Assembly: GCF_002355335.1 (NCBI RefSeq)
Contig: NZ_AP014946.1
Coordinates: forward strand, 1-64,000
DNA: 64,000 nt
Direction of reading: 5' to 3'
Source of the DNA: Variibacter gotjawalensis
Lineage (GTDB): Bacteria > Pseudomonadota > Alphaproteobacteria > Rhizobiales > Xanthobacteraceae
Positions 1 to 8,149 of the stretch are shown here, one piece after another. A program made the position numbers and the translations under genes. Below the pieces are notes generated by a model, which did not search any database, was not told the origin of the DNA, and saw only the letters and a program-made list of their open reading frames with translations. Within the stretch, counting starts at the first letter, position 1; the number at the start of each line of letters is the position of its first letter.

Positions 1-47
1 GCGCCGATCGTCAGCCCCGAGAAGAGGAACTGCAGAAACTCAGGCAT
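1..47 (-). CDS. Branched-chain amino acid type ABC permease, N-terminal fragment (LivH-like)
   Basis: Only the first 15 codons lie in the window. The minus-strand ATG at 47 opens a frame reading MPEFLQFLFSGLTIG, a typical start of LivH-type inner-membrane permeases (short head, then a hydrophobic helix beginning LTIGA). It follows the solute-binding protein gene by about 17 nt on the same strand, which is the usual order in HAAT-family importers. The rest of the gene is left of the window, so identity rests on a short N-terminus plus context. Confidence 0.6.
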   Translation of the reverse strand, partial: MPEFLQFLFSGLTIG

Positions 48-64
48 CGCGCTGCGCTGCTATT

Positions 65-1213
65 TTATTGCATCAGCGTCCAGTCGCCGTTCTTGATCTC
101 CAGCATGCGGAACGCCGTGAGATCGAGGCCGAGGTGATCGGTCGGCGACATATTGACGACGCCGCCGGTGCCGATGAGCCCCTTCGTCTTCTCGATCTCG
201 TCGCGCACCTTCGCTTTGTCGACCGACTTCGCGCGGCCGATCGCTTCAACCAGGATCATCAGGCCATCGTACATATGGCCGCCGAAAGTCGATACCGGCT
301 GACCGGTCTTCGCTTCGTACATCTTCTTGTAATCGACCACGACCTTCTTTTGCGGATCGTTGTCCGGCAGCTTCTCGGCAACGAGCAGCGCTGCGGCCGG
401 CAAACGCACGCCTTCAGCCGCAGGGCCCGCGAGCTGGATGAATTCCTTCGAGCCGACGCCGTGGCTTTGATAAAGCGGATGCGGCACGGCGAGCTGGCGA
501 TAGTTGCGCGTCACGATCGCGGGGCCCTGGCCGAAGCCCGGATTGACCACCGCCTGCACGCCCGCCTTGCTCTTGATGTTCGTGAGCTGCGGAGTCATGT
601 CGCTGTCGCGCGGCCCATAGGTCTCTTCGTGCAGAACCTCGATGCCGTATTTCTGATTCACCGTCATGCACTGATCGCGCATCGATTTGCCGAAAGCATC
701 GGTGCCCGAGATCATCGCAATCTTCGTCAGGCTGCGCTTCTTCAAGTCCTCGAAGATTTTCTCGCACGCCATCAGGTCGGTGTGTGGCGTCTTGAAGTTC
801 CACTTCTTCGCCGGGAACACGGCCTGCACGGCGCCCGCGAAATTGATCAGCGGCACTTGGTTCTCTTCCGCCAGAGGGATGATCGCCATCGTAGTCGCGG
901 TGGTCGAGCCCGCGAGCAGCGCATCGACCTTATCCTCCTCAAGCAGACGCGTCGCGAAGCTGCGCGCCTGGTTCGGATCGCCGCCGTCGTCGTAGACGAA
1001 GAGCTTGATCTGCTGCCCGTTGATGCCGCCCTTGGCGTTGATCTCGGCGACATACATCTCGAGCGTCTTCTTCTCGGGATCGCCGAGGAAGGAGGCCGGG
1101 CCGGTCGCGGAGAGCACGGCACCGATTTTGATCGGCGCATTCTGCGCAAATGCGATGCTGCTGGAGAGTACGGCCGCCGCTAGGCCGGCCAACCATTTGG
1201 TCGTGCGCTTCAT
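65..1213 (-). CDS. Branched-chain amino acid/aromatic acid-type ABC transporter substrate-binding protein
   Basis: A 382-residue periplasmic binding protein of the LivK (Peripla_BP_6) family. Residues 1-23 form a Sec signal peptide (KR, hydrophobic core, cleavage near AFA-QN). The mature protein starts PIKIGAVLSATGPASFLG, the usual first strand and ligand loop, and shows the typical IAMISGTDAFGKSMR and GGHMYDGLMILVEA segments further on. A strong ribosome site, GGGAGGATTTC, precedes the ATG at 1213. The permease start follows directly downstream. Its position behind paaK suggests that it takes up an aromatic or related acid for this pathway, but the ligand cannot be read from sequence. Confidence 0.85.
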   Translation of the reverse strand: MKRTTKWLAGLAAAVLSSSIAFAQNAPIKIGAVLSATGPASFLGDPEKKTLEMYVAEINAKGGINGQQIKLFVYDDGGDPNQARSFATRLLEEDKVDALLAGSTTATTMAIIPLAEENQVPLINFAGAVQAVFPAKKWNFKTPHTDLMACEKIFEDLKKRSLTKIAMISGTDAFGKSMRDQCMTVNQKYGIEVLHEETYGPRDSDMTPQLTNIKSKAGVQAVVNPGFGQGPAIVTRNYRQLAVPHPLYQSHGVGSKEFIQLAGPAAEGVRLPAAALLVAEKLPDNDPQKKVVVDYKKMYEAKTGQPVSTFGGHMYDGLMILVEAIGRAKSVDKAKVRDEIEKTKGLIGTGGVVNMSPTDHLGLDLTAFRMLEIKNGDWTLMQ

Positions 1214-1281
1214 GAAATCCTCCCGAAGTGTTTTTCGTTTGTTTTGATCTTGGCCGGAACGCCGCCGACTGGCAACATCCG

Positions 1282-1746
1282 ATGAGTCAACTGAATGCGA
1301 GTGAGACGATGAATGCTGCCGAACTGGCGCGCGCCTGCGCCGACGCGATGTGGGCCGAAGACAATGCGAGCCGCGGCCTCGGCATGCGCCTCCTCGCGGT
1401 CGCGCCGGGCACCGCAGAACTCGCGATGAGCGTCACGGAGCGCATGGTGAACGGCCACGGCCTCTGCCATGGCGGCTTCATCTTCACGCTCGCGGATTCG
1501 GCTTTCGCCTTTGCGTGCAATACGCACAACACGCGTACGGTCGCGCATCAATGCGCCGTGACGTTCGTATCCTCGGCGCATCTCGGCGACGAACTCACCG
1601 CGCGCGCGAGCGAACGCCATCGCGCCGGCCGTTCCGGCATCTACGACATCACGGTGACGCGCGCCGACGGCTCCGTCGTCGCGGAGTTCCGTGGCCACTC
1701 GCGCGCGATCAAGGGCGAACTCTTGCCAGGTGTCGTCGCGACGTAG
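1282..1746 (+). CDS. paaI: Hydroxyphenylacetyl-CoA thioesterase PaaI
   Basis: A hotdog-fold acyl-CoA thioesterase. In the phenylacetate pathway PaaI removes stalled CoA esters and so rescues trapped CoA. The signature HGLCHGGFIFTLADSAFAFACN (HGG plus the catalytic Asp region) is intact and closely parallels the E. coli family pattern. The length of 154 residues is slightly more than the usual 140 or so. An alternative ATG at 1309 would give a more typical length, and neither start has a strong ribosome site. The gene is divergent from the livK-like gene and converges on paaK with only 2 nt between the stop codons. Confidence 0.88.
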   Translation: MSQLNASETMNAAELARACADAMWAEDNASRGLGMRLLAVAPGTAELAMSVTERMVNGHGLCHGGFIFTLADSAFAFACNTHNTRTVAHQCAVTFVSSAHLGDELTARASERHRAGRSGIYDITVTRADGSVVAEFRGHSRAIKGELLPGVVAT

Positions 1747-1748
1747 CA

Positions 1749-3062
1749 TCACGCCTTCGGCCGGTTGTCGATGACGCGGCGCGCTTTGCCGCCGGAACGC
1801 TCGACACCGCCGGGCTCTTTCACGACCGCGCGCGCGGACACGCCGATGCGGTCCTTCACGATCTGCGTGAGCTTCGCACCGGCGGCATTGCGTATATCTT
1901 CATGCGCGTGTTCTGGCCGGCATTCGACGCAGATCTCCATCTCGTCGAGCCGCCCCTCGCGCGTCAGCACGATCTGGTAATGCGCCGCCAGCGTATCGAT
2001 CTCGAGTAGTATCTCCTCGATCTGCGTCGGGAACACGTTGACGCCGCGCACGATCATCATGTCGTCCGAGCGTCCTGTGATTTTTTCCATGCGCCGCATC
2101 GACCGCGCAGTGCCGGGGAGCAACCGCGTGAGATCGCGCGTGCGATAGCGGATCACCGGCATGCCTTCCTTGGTGAGCGACGTGAAGACGAGTTCGCCCT
2201 GCTCGCCGTCCGGCAGCACGCGGCCCGTCACCGGATCGATCACCTCCGGATAGAAATGATCCTCCCAGAGATGCAGGCCATCCTTCGTCTCGACACATTC
2301 GTTGGCGACACCCGGCCCCATCACTTCGGAGAGGCCGTAGATGTCGACAGCATCCATATCGAACGCCTGTTCGATTTCGCCGCGCATCGCATTCGTCCAT
2401 GGTTCGGCACCGAAGATGCCGATTTGCAGAGAGCTCTCGCGCGGATCGATGCCCTTCGCCTTAAACTCGTCGAGGATCGCCAGCATGTAGCTCGGCGTCA
2501 CCATGATGATCTCGGGCTTGAAATCCGTGATCAGCTGGACCTGACGATCCGTCATGCCGCCCGACACCGGGATCACGGTGCACCCGAGTTTCTCCGCGCC
2601 GTAGTGCGCACCAAGCCCACCGGTGAACAGGCCGTAACCGTAGGAAATATGCACCTTCATGCCGGGACGCCCGCCCGCCGCGCGGATCGAGCGCGCGACG
2701 AGGTGCGACCACGTATCGATGTCTTTCTGCGTATAGCCGACGACGGTCGGCTTGCCGGTCGTGCCGGACGAGGCGTGAATGCGGACGATTTGCTCCTGCG
2801 GCACCGCGAACAAGCCGAACGGATAGTTGGCGCGAAAATCCGCTTTTGCCATGAACGGAAACTTCGCGAGGTCTTCGAGCCGCTTGAAGTCTTGCGGCTT
2901 CACACCCGCCGCGTCGAACTTCGTCCGATAATACGCAACGTTGTCGTAAGCATGCTTCAGCGACCAGGCGAGCCGCTCCGTCTGCAATGCCGCGATCTCG
3001 TCGCGCGAAGCCGTCTCGATCGGCTCCAGGCCGTATGGCGCGTAACTCGATTTATCGAGCAT
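1749..3062 (-). CDS. paaK: Phenylacetate-CoA ligase PaaK
   Basis: Activates phenylacetate to phenylacetyl-CoA with ATP, the first step of the pathway. About 437 residues from the ATG at 3062; an in-frame GTG at 3077 is the alternative start, and both have purine-rich sequence just upstream. It is an adenylate-forming enzyme with the P-loop-like RIHASSGTTGKPTVVGYT, the later IYGLSEVMGPGVANEC motif and the C-terminal hinge RSDDMMIVRGVNVFP. It is the last gene of the paa operon, starting about 55 nt after paaE, and ends 2 nt from the convergent paaI stop. Confidence 0.95.
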   Translation of the reverse strand: MLDKSSYAPYGLEPIETASRDEIAALQTERLAWSLKHAYDNVAYYRTKFDAAGVKPQDFKRLEDLAKFPFMAKADFRANYPFGLFAVPQEQIVRIHASSGTTGKPTVVGYTQKDIDTWSHLVARSIRAAGGRPGMKVHISYGYGLFTGGLGAHYGAEKLGCTVIPVSGGMTDRQVQLITDFKPEIIMVTPSYMLAILDEFKAKGIDPRESSLQIGIFGAEPWTNAMRGEIEQAFDMDAVDIYGLSEVMGPGVANECVETKDGLHLWEDHFYPEVIDPVTGRVLPDGEQGELVFTSLTKEGMPVIRYRTRDLTRLLPGTARSMRRMEKITGRSDDMMIVRGVNVFPTQIEEILLEIDTLAAHYQIVLTREGRLDEMEICVECRPEHAHEDIRNAAGAKLTQIVKDRIGVSARAVVKEPGGVERSGGKARRVIDNRPKA

Positions 3063-3116
3063 CTCTCTCCCCGTCACTCCGCAGTCTTTGCGCGCGGAGT
3101 TTTTGAATTGTCGTTT

Positions 3117-4193
3117 CTACACGGCGTCGAAGTCCACTGCGATGCGCGATGTCTTCGGATGCGCCTGACACGTCAGGACGAAACCCGCTTCCAATTCCCA
3201 CGGCTCCAGCGAATAGTTGAGGTCCATCTCGACCTCGCCTTCCGTTACTTTGGCGCGGCAGGTGCAGCACATGCCGCCCTTGCACGAGTACGGCATCTCG
3301 AGCCCGGCGCGGATGCCGGCATCCATCACGCTCTCACCCGCGCGCATCGGCACTTCTTGGTAAGCGCCGTCGAGCATGATCGCAGCTGTCGCGCTGGCGA
3401 CTTCGTCCGACGCCTGAGACGCGACAACGCGTCGCTCCACCGGCATGCCATCGGTCGAAAAGTATTCGATGTGAATGCGCTCGGTCGGCAAACCGAGTTG
3501 CTCGAGCGCCGCTTTGCTTTCCGTGATCAGCGCGCCGGGACCGCATAGGAAGGCATGATCGATGCCTGCCACCGGGCCGCTTGCGCGCACCAGCGCGGAC
3601 AACTTCTCGCCGTCGATACGCCCCGACAGCATCGGTACTTCTTGCGGCTCACGCGAAAGCACATGATGCACGACGAGGCGGCCGAGATACTTGTCTTTGA
3701 GGTCGTCGAGCGCATCCTTGAAGATGATCGTCTGCGCGGTGCGATTGCCGTAGATTAGGATAAAGCGGCTCATCGGCTCGTTGCGCAGCACGGTCTTCAT
3801 CATCGACATCACCGGCGTGATGCCGGATCCGGCCGCGACCGCGAGATACGTCCGCGCCGCCATCGCGTCATGCGGCACGCCGAAGCGACCCTGCGGCGTC
3901 ATCACGTCGAGAGTATCGCCGACCTTGATCGTGCTGTTCGCGAAGGTGGAAAACACTCCGCCGTCGACCTGCTTCACCGCAATGCGGAGTTCGCCTTCGT
4001 CTTCGGCGGTGCAGATCGAATACGACCGGCGCTGATCTTCACCAGAAACGTCACGACGCAGCGTGAGATGCTGGCCGGGCACGAAGCGATAATCGTCGGC
4101 GAGGTCCGGCGGCACAGCGAACGCGATCGACACGGCGTCCGGCGTCTCCCGCCGCACGTCGCTCACCGTAAGTTTGTGAAACGCGATGGCCAT
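3117..4193 (-). CDS. paaE: Phenylacetyl-CoA epoxidase reductase subunit PaaE
   Basis: Electron-transfer component of the multicomponent PaaABCDE epoxidase; passes electrons from NADPH through FAD and a [2Fe-2S] cluster to PaaA. The start is the ATG at 4193, one base after the paaD stop codon; the open frame reaches further upstream but that part lies inside paaD. The protein has 358 residues. It carries the FAD motif RRSYSIC, the NAD-binding AAGSGITPVMSMMK and a C-terminal plant-type ferredoxin domain with CKGGMCCTCRAKV and a distant Cys in LTCQAHP. Domain order is reductase then ferredoxin, as in the family. Confidence 0.94.
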   Translation of the reverse strand: MAIAFHKLTVSDVRRETPDAVSIAFAVPPDLADDYRFVPGQHLTLRRDVSGEDQRRSYSICTAEDEGELRIAVKQVDGGVFSTFANSTIKVGDTLDVMTPQGRFGVPHDAMAARTYLAVAAGSGITPVMSMMKTVLRNEPMSRFILIYGNRTAQTIIFKDALDDLKDKYLGRLVVHHVLSREPQEVPMLSGRIDGEKLSALVRASGPVAGIDHAFLCGPGALITESKAALEQLGLPTERIHIEYFSTDGMPVERRVVASQASDEVASATAAIMLDGAYQEVPMRAGESVMDAGIRAGLEMPYSCKGGMCCTCRAKVTEGEVEMDLNYSLEPWELEAGFVLTCQAHPKTSRIAVDFDAV

Positions 4194-4194
4194 A

Positions 4195-4710
4195 TCAGAT
4201 GCACTTGAAATAATCGAACGGCTCGGCGCACGCCTTACAACGCCACAGCGCCTTGCATGACGTCGAGCCGAATTCGGAAATGCGCGCCGTATCGTCGGAG
4301 CCGCATTGCGGGCAGACGACTTTGTCTTCGCCAAACAATGCACGGCGTCCTGCACGCCCGGCCGGCGGAGCGATCCCGTAATCCTTCAGTTTCGATTTGC
4401 CAGCGTCCGTCATCCAGTCCGTCGTCCAAGCCGGCGACAAGACTTGATGAATACGCGGCCGGACCATGCCGGCTGTCTCAAGCACCGTTTCGAGATTGAG
4501 CGCGATCATGTTCATCGCTGGGCATCCCGAATAGGTCGGCGTGATGAAGACTTCGACGCGGCCATCTTCGACCTTGATGTCGCGCAGCACGCCAAGATCG
4601 GCGATGGTGAGAACTGGGATTTCCGGATCGGTGACTTCCGACGCGACCTTCCATGCGCGTTCGCGCAATGCTGCGTCCGATAGCTTCGTGATGGTCGCGG
4701 CCGCGCTCAC
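4195..4710 (-). CDS. paaD: Phenylacetyl-CoA epoxidase accessory subunit PaaD (PaaJ)
   Basis: A 171-residue maturation or Fe-S related factor needed for the epoxidase. The N-terminal half is a MIP18/DUF59 domain (VTDPEIPVLTIADLGVL, then YSGCPAMNMI). The C-terminal part is a Cys4 zinc-ribbon-like tail with CPQCGSDD and later CKACAEPFDYFKCI, the standard PaaD layout. Translation starts at a GTG (4710) whose last bases overlap the paaC stop (GTGA), which implies translational coupling. Confidence 0.93.
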   Translation of the reverse strand: MSAAATITKLSDAALRERAWKVASEVTDPEIPVLTIADLGVLRDIKVEDGRVEVFITPTYSGCPAMNMIALNLETVLETAGMVRPRIHQVLSPAWTTDWMTDAGKSKLKDYGIAPPAGRAGRRALFGEDKVVCPQCGSDDTARISEFGSTSCKALWRCKACAEPFDYFKCI

Positions 4711-5468
4711 CAGGTTGCTCCCGGATGCGCGCGCTGCAGATATTGCAGATCGGCCAGCAGATGACCGAGATGTTCGGTGTGCCGGCCGGCGCGCCCGCCG
4801 GTCTGCATCCAGCCGTCACGCGGCCGCGCGATCGTTGCCTCGTCGAGAACGCGCGTCAGCGTGCGCTCCCATTCGGCCTTCAGCGGTACGGGATCGGCCG
4901 CGATGCCGGCCGCTATCAATTCACGCTCGACACCATCGACTTCGAACATCTCCCCGACGAACGGCCAGAGTTCGTCCGCCGCGGCCTGCGTGCGCGCGTG
5001 CGATTCTTCGGTGCCGTCGCCGAGCCGGATGATCCATTCGGCGGAATGACGCACGTGATACGCCATTTCCTTCTCGGCCTTCGCCGCGACCGCGGCAAGC
5101 GTCGCGTCCTTCGATTTCGCAAGCGCCGTGGTGAACGGATACGCAAACGCCGCATACATCAGCTGCCGCATCATCGTCGCGGCGAAATCGCCGTTCGGCT
5201 GTTCGACAAGCAGAATGTTACGGTAAGAGACAGCATCGCGGAGATACGCGAGCGCATCCTCGTCGCGACCTTTGCCCTCGATCTCGCCCGCATACGCGTA
5301 GAGCGACCGCGCTTGCCCGATCAGATCGAGCCCCATATTGCCGAGCGCGAGTTCCTCTTCGAGCACCGGCGCATGGCCGATCCATTCCGACAGGCGATGC
5401 CCGAGCACCAGCGCATTGTCGGCAAGACGGAGCGTATAGTCGAAGAGCGGTTGCACGGCGTGGCTCAC
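4707..5468 (-). CDS. paaC: Phenylacetyl-CoA epoxidase structural subunit PaaC
   Basis: A 253-residue ferritin-like partner of PaaA that shapes the epoxidase core but lacks the diiron catalytic set. The N-terminus LFDYTLRLADNALVLGHRLSEW and the central LGNMGLDLIGQARSLYAYAG are characteristic. The start is a GTG at 5468 overlapping the paaB stop codon (GTGA); the frame extends further upstream only as an overlap with paaB. Its own stop overlaps the GTG of paaD, so B, C and D are tightly coupled. Confidence 0.93.
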   Translation of the reverse strand: MSHAVQPLFDYTLRLADNALVLGHRLSEWIGHAPVLEEELALGNMGLDLIGQARSLYAYAGEIEGKGRDEDALAYLRDAVSYRNILLVEQPNGDFAATMMRQLMYAAFAYPFTTALAKSKDATLAAVAAKAEKEMAYHVRHSAEWIIRLGDGTEESHARTQAAADELWPFVGEMFEVDGVERELIAAGIAADPVPLKAEWERTLTRVLDEATIARPRDGWMQTGGRAGRHTEHLGHLLADLQYLQRAHPGATW

Positions 5469-5752
5469 ATATGCCCGACGTCGTCCGGCACCTCGTAAAA
5501 CGTCGGGTGCCGATAGATCTTCGATGCGGTCGGCTCGAACATCATGTCCTTGTCGGCCGGGTCCGACGCCGTGATCGCATTCGACGGCACGACCCAAACC
5601 GACAAGCCTTCGCCACGCCTTGTGTAAACATCACGCGCATTCTGCAGCGCCATCGTCGCATCGACCGCATGGACGCTGCCGACATGGCGGTGCGCCAATC
5701 CGTTACGCGTGCGGATGAACACTTCCCAGAGCGGCCAATTCTTCTCGGTCAT
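5465..5752 (-). CDS. paaB: Phenylacetyl-CoA epoxidase subunit PaaB
   Basis: A 95-residue small subunit bridging PaaAC dimers in the epoxidase complex. The start at 5752 (MTEKNWPLWEVFIRTRNGL) matches the family N-terminus, and the GLAHRHVGSVHA motif is typical. It begins 4 nt after the paaA stop. The longer open frame upstream overlaps paaA and is not used. Confidence 0.94.
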   Translation of the reverse strand: MTEKNWPLWEVFIRTRNGLAHRHVGSVHAVDATMALQNARDVYTRRGEGLSVWVVPSNAITASDPADKDMMFEPTASKIYRHPTFYEVPDDVGHM

Positions 5753-5756
5753 CGTG

Positions 5757-6764
5757 CTACTCCGCCGCAATGCGCGCGGCACCGCGTGCGCGCGCGGCGC
5801 GCTTCTCGGCATAAGCCGTCGCCGCCTCGCGAACCCAAGCGCCGCCTTCGTAAGCCGTCTTGCGCTGCTTGATACGTTGCTTGTTACAGGGCCCGTCGCC
5901 CGCAACGACCCGCTTGAACTCGGCCCAATCGATCTCGCCGAACTCCCAATGCTGCGTCTCTTCGTTGAACTTCAAGTCCGGGTCCGGCAGCGTCAGCCCG
6001 AGATGCTGCGCCTGCGGGATCGTCGCATCGACGAACTTTTGCCGAAGCTCGTCGTTGGTGAAGCGTTTGATCTTCCAGCGCATCGTCGCGTCGGTGTTCG
6101 CCGACTCCTTATCGGACGGACCGAACATCATCAGCACCGGCCACCACCAGCGATTCAACGCATCCTGCGCCATCGCCTTCTGCTCCGGCGTGCCGCGCGA
6201 CAGAGTCAACATGATTTCGAAGCCCTGACGCTGATGGAAACTTTCTTCCTTGCAGACGCGGATCATCGCGCGTGCGTAAGGCCCATACGAACAGCGGCAC
6301 AGCGGGATCTGATTCATGATTGCGGCGCCATCGACCAGCCAGCCGATCACGCCGATATCCGCCCACGACAGGGTCGGATAATTGAAAATCGAGGAATACT
6401 TCTGCCGCGACGAGATCAGCATCTCGAACAGCTCTTCGCGAGAAACGCCGAGCGTCTCCGCCGCCGCGTAAAGATAGAGACCGTGGCCCCCCTCGTCCTG
6501 CACCTTGGCGAGCAGCGCGGCTTTGCGCTTGAGCGACGGCGCGCGCGTGATCCAATTGCCTTCCGGCAGCATCCCGACGATTTCCGAGTGCGCATGCTGC
6601 GCGATTTGGCGGATCAGCGTCTTGCGATACGCCTCCGGCATCCAATCGTTCGGTTCGATCTTCTCTTCCGCGTCCACTTTTGCCTGGAAGCGCGCAGCCA
6701 AAGCGGCGTCTTCGGCGACTGCCGAAACCGGGTCAGGTGTCTGGTTTAGGGCCTGCGTGTACAT
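5757..6764 (-). CDS. paaA: Phenylacetyl-CoA epoxidase catalytic subunit PaaA
   Basis: Catalytic diiron subunit that forms the ring 1,2-epoxide of phenylacetyl-CoA. 335 residues from the ATG at 6764, chosen because GGGAGGG lies 2-4 nt upstream; earlier in-frame codons lie in the operator region. The ferritin-like helices carry metal-binding Glu/His patterns ([49 protein letters not shown]). First structural gene of the paa operon; the gap to paaX holds a strong inverted repeat at 6792-6835 that is the probable operator. Confidence 0.95.
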   Translation of the reverse strand: MYTQALNQTPDPVSAVAEDAALAARFQAKVDAEEKIEPNDWMPEAYRKTLIRQIAQHAHSEIVGMLPEGNWITRAPSLKRKAALLAKVQDEGGHGLYLYAAAETLGVSREELFEMLISSRQKYSSIFNYPTLSWADIGVIGWLVDGAAIMNQIPLCRCSYGPYARAMIRVCKEESFHQRQGFEIMLTLSRGTPEQKAMAQDALNRWWWPVLMMFGPSDKESANTDATMRWKIKRFTNDELRQKFVDATIPQAQHLGLTLPDPDLKFNEETQHWEFGEIDWAEFKRVVAGDGPCNKQRIKQRKTAYEGGAWVREAATAYAEKRAARARGAARIAAE

Positions 6765-6791
6765 GGTCCCTCCCTTATCTTTAGACCGATT

Positions 6792-6835
6792 ATATGTAAC
6801 AAGAAACGTTGCGTCAATTAATTCTTGTAACATAT
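6792..6835. promoter_or_regulatory. Probable PaaX operator upstream of paaA
   Basis: A near-perfect inverted repeat, ATATGTAACAAGAA (6792-6805) and TTCTTGTAACATAT (6822-6835), with one mismatch per arm pair. Each arm contains TGTAACA, itself almost palindromic, and the two copies start 31 bp apart (about three helical turns). The element fills the AT-rich gap between the paaX stop codon and paaA. PaaX is the adjacent regulator, so binding by PaaX is inferred. Confidence 0.6.
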
Positions 6836-6839
6836 CGCG

Positions 6840-7748
6840 TCAGCCAAACTGACCCGTCTCTAACGTTTTGAACCTACGCACGATTTCGGCTGAGCCCGGA
6901 AGCGGGTTGCCCGCCTCGTCGATAGCATTTTGGTCCAGCCAGCCCTCCGACCCGACCACAACGGGTCCGTAAATCTCGGCGCAAAGACGCCGCGCTTTCG
7001 TGCCCTGCCAGCCGTCCGGCAGCACCTCGACGGGGAGGATCGGATCTCGCAGCACGATCCGCCGGTATTCGTGGATCAGCAGCACGCGCGCGACCAGCGC
7101 ATCGAGATCGCTGAGCGCACCGCCCGCCGCTAGAGCAGAGCGCAGAGGCTCAAAAGCCGCAACGAAACGCCGATACGCTTCGCCGATCTCGTCGAGCGGC
7201 CAGCTCTTCGCCGCCAGCGCCCGCTGAGCATCGGCATCGCCGGTCGCGCGCAGGCGAATGACGTTTCCCTGCGGCGCAGCGCTCCCCGCCGGCGCGACGA
7301 ACACACCCGGCGCGGGCGAACCAAACTCGGCTTCCGCCATCGCGGCGCGCAGCGCTTCGGTGTTTGCCCCCTCACCTGCGATGAGAAGATCGAACGCACC
7401 CGGCCATGGCGGCGGCGATGGCCGATAGATGTGCTCAGTCGCGCGGCGAAACGTCTCTACGCCCTTTTCGGCAAGCCGGTAGTAGCTGTTGCGCCCGACC
7501 TTGGTGCGCGTCAGCCAGCCGTCGGAGGCGAGCCGCGACATCGCGGTGCGCACGACGCCATCCGAGATCCCAAGCGCGTTGAAGAAAGCGAGCACAGTGC
7601 CGAGCCACACGCTGCCTCCGCGCGGCACGATCGCGTCGCCATAGAGCGAAATGATGATCGACCACGTGCGCGAAGGCTCCTGCCGCACGTGATCGAGGAT
7701 CTGCTCGAGGGCGGCGCGCGTCTGCGGGTCGGAGGTATCGGACGTCAT
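6840..7748 (-). CDS. paaX: Phenylacetic acid degradation operon repressor PaaX
   Basis: A 302-residue GntR-like transcriptional regulator that in characterised systems represses paa genes until phenylacetyl-CoA binds. The N-terminal winged helix (residues about 15-90) reads TWSIIISLYGDAIVPRGGSVWLG and then GISDGVVRTAMSRLASDGWL, diagnostic of PaaX; the C-terminal domain ends with EYRRIVLRDPILPVEVLP. It lies directly upstream of paaA on the same strand, separated by the palindrome at 6792-6835. Its own upstream region holds four alternating TGGAA half-sites. Confidence 0.94.
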   Translation of the reverse strand: MTSDTSDPQTRAALEQILDHVRQEPSRTWSIIISLYGDAIVPRGGSVWLGTVLAFFNALGISDGVVRTAMSRLASDGWLTRTKVGRNSYYRLAEKGVETFRRATEHIYRPSPPPWPGAFDLLIAGEGANTEALRAAMAEAEFGSPAPGVFVAPAGSAAPQGNVIRLRATGDADAQRALAAKSWPLDEIGEAYRRFVAAFEPLRSALAAGGALSDLDALVARVLLIHEYRRIVLRDPILPVEVLPDGWQGTKARRLCAEIYGPVVVGSEGWLDQNAIDEAGNPLPGSAEIVRRFKTLETGQFG

Positions 7749-7774
7749 GCGGGCACGGATCAGGGGTCACGAAA

Positions 7775-7829
7775 GCGTGGAAGTCAACGCTCTTCCATGA
7801 TGCGATGGAACTAAAACAATCTTCCACGC
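7775..7829. promoter_or_regulatory. Array of alternating TGGAA half-sites between paaX and the small secreted protein gene
   Basis: An outer inverted repeat, GCGTGGAAG (7775-7783) and CTTCCACGC (7821-7829), encloses an inner one, TTCCAT (7793-7798) and ATGGAA (7805-7810). The TGGAA-type half-sites begin near 7778, 7792, 7806 and 7821, a 14-15 bp period with alternating orientation. It lies between the divergent paaX and 7871 genes and probably binds a dimeric regulator. PaaX autoregulation is one possibility, although the motif differs from the paaA operator. Confidence 0.5.
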
Positions 7830-7870
7830 TTGGATTGCCGGTGGGGAAATCAAACCCAAGGAATGCAAGA

Positions 7871-8092
7871 ATGCTGAAAATTGTCACGGTAGCGGGTGCA
7901 GCCGCGCTGCTCGGCCTCGGTACGCTGGGCGCCAGCGCAGCGGCTCCGGTCGGTAAGATGCCGACGGTCGGCCAAACGATTGAAGTTCAAGGCGGCAGCA
8001 CGCGCGTGCCGCGCGCGAAGCCGAAGAAGATGAAGTCACAGAAGACGAAGGGCGCTCCGCCCGCAACGATGCCGAAATCGACCAATCAGTAA
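7871..8092 (+). CDS. Small secreted basic protein, function unknown
   Basis: A 73-residue protein from the ATG at 7871, with AAGGA upstream at a slightly long spacing; an earlier in-frame ATG at 7805 would put charged residues ahead of the signal sequence and lies inside the half-site array. Residues 1-22 are a signal peptide (MLK, hydrophobic core, cleavage near GASAAA). The mature part is low-complexity and rich in Lys, Pro and Thr, with no recognisable domain. A strong hairpin terminator follows directly. Function cannot be assigned. Confidence 0.6.
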   Translation: MLKIVTVAGAAALLGLGTLGASAAAPVGKMPTVGQTIEVQGGSTRVPRAKPKKMKSQKTKGAPPATMPKSTNQ

Positions 8093-8100
8093 CGGCATAA

Positions 8101-8134
8101 AAAAGCCCGCCGGCTCCAGACCGGCGGGCTTTTT
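8101..8134. terminator. Bidirectional intrinsic terminator
   Basis: A 13-bp stem (8101-8113 with 8121-8133), GC-rich at its core, has a 7-base loop and is flanked by A's on the left and T's on the right. It can end transcription of the small secreted protein (plus) and of the Bug-type gene that converges from the right (minus). Confidence 0.9.
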
Positions 8135-8149
8135 GTTTCGTGATTCAGC

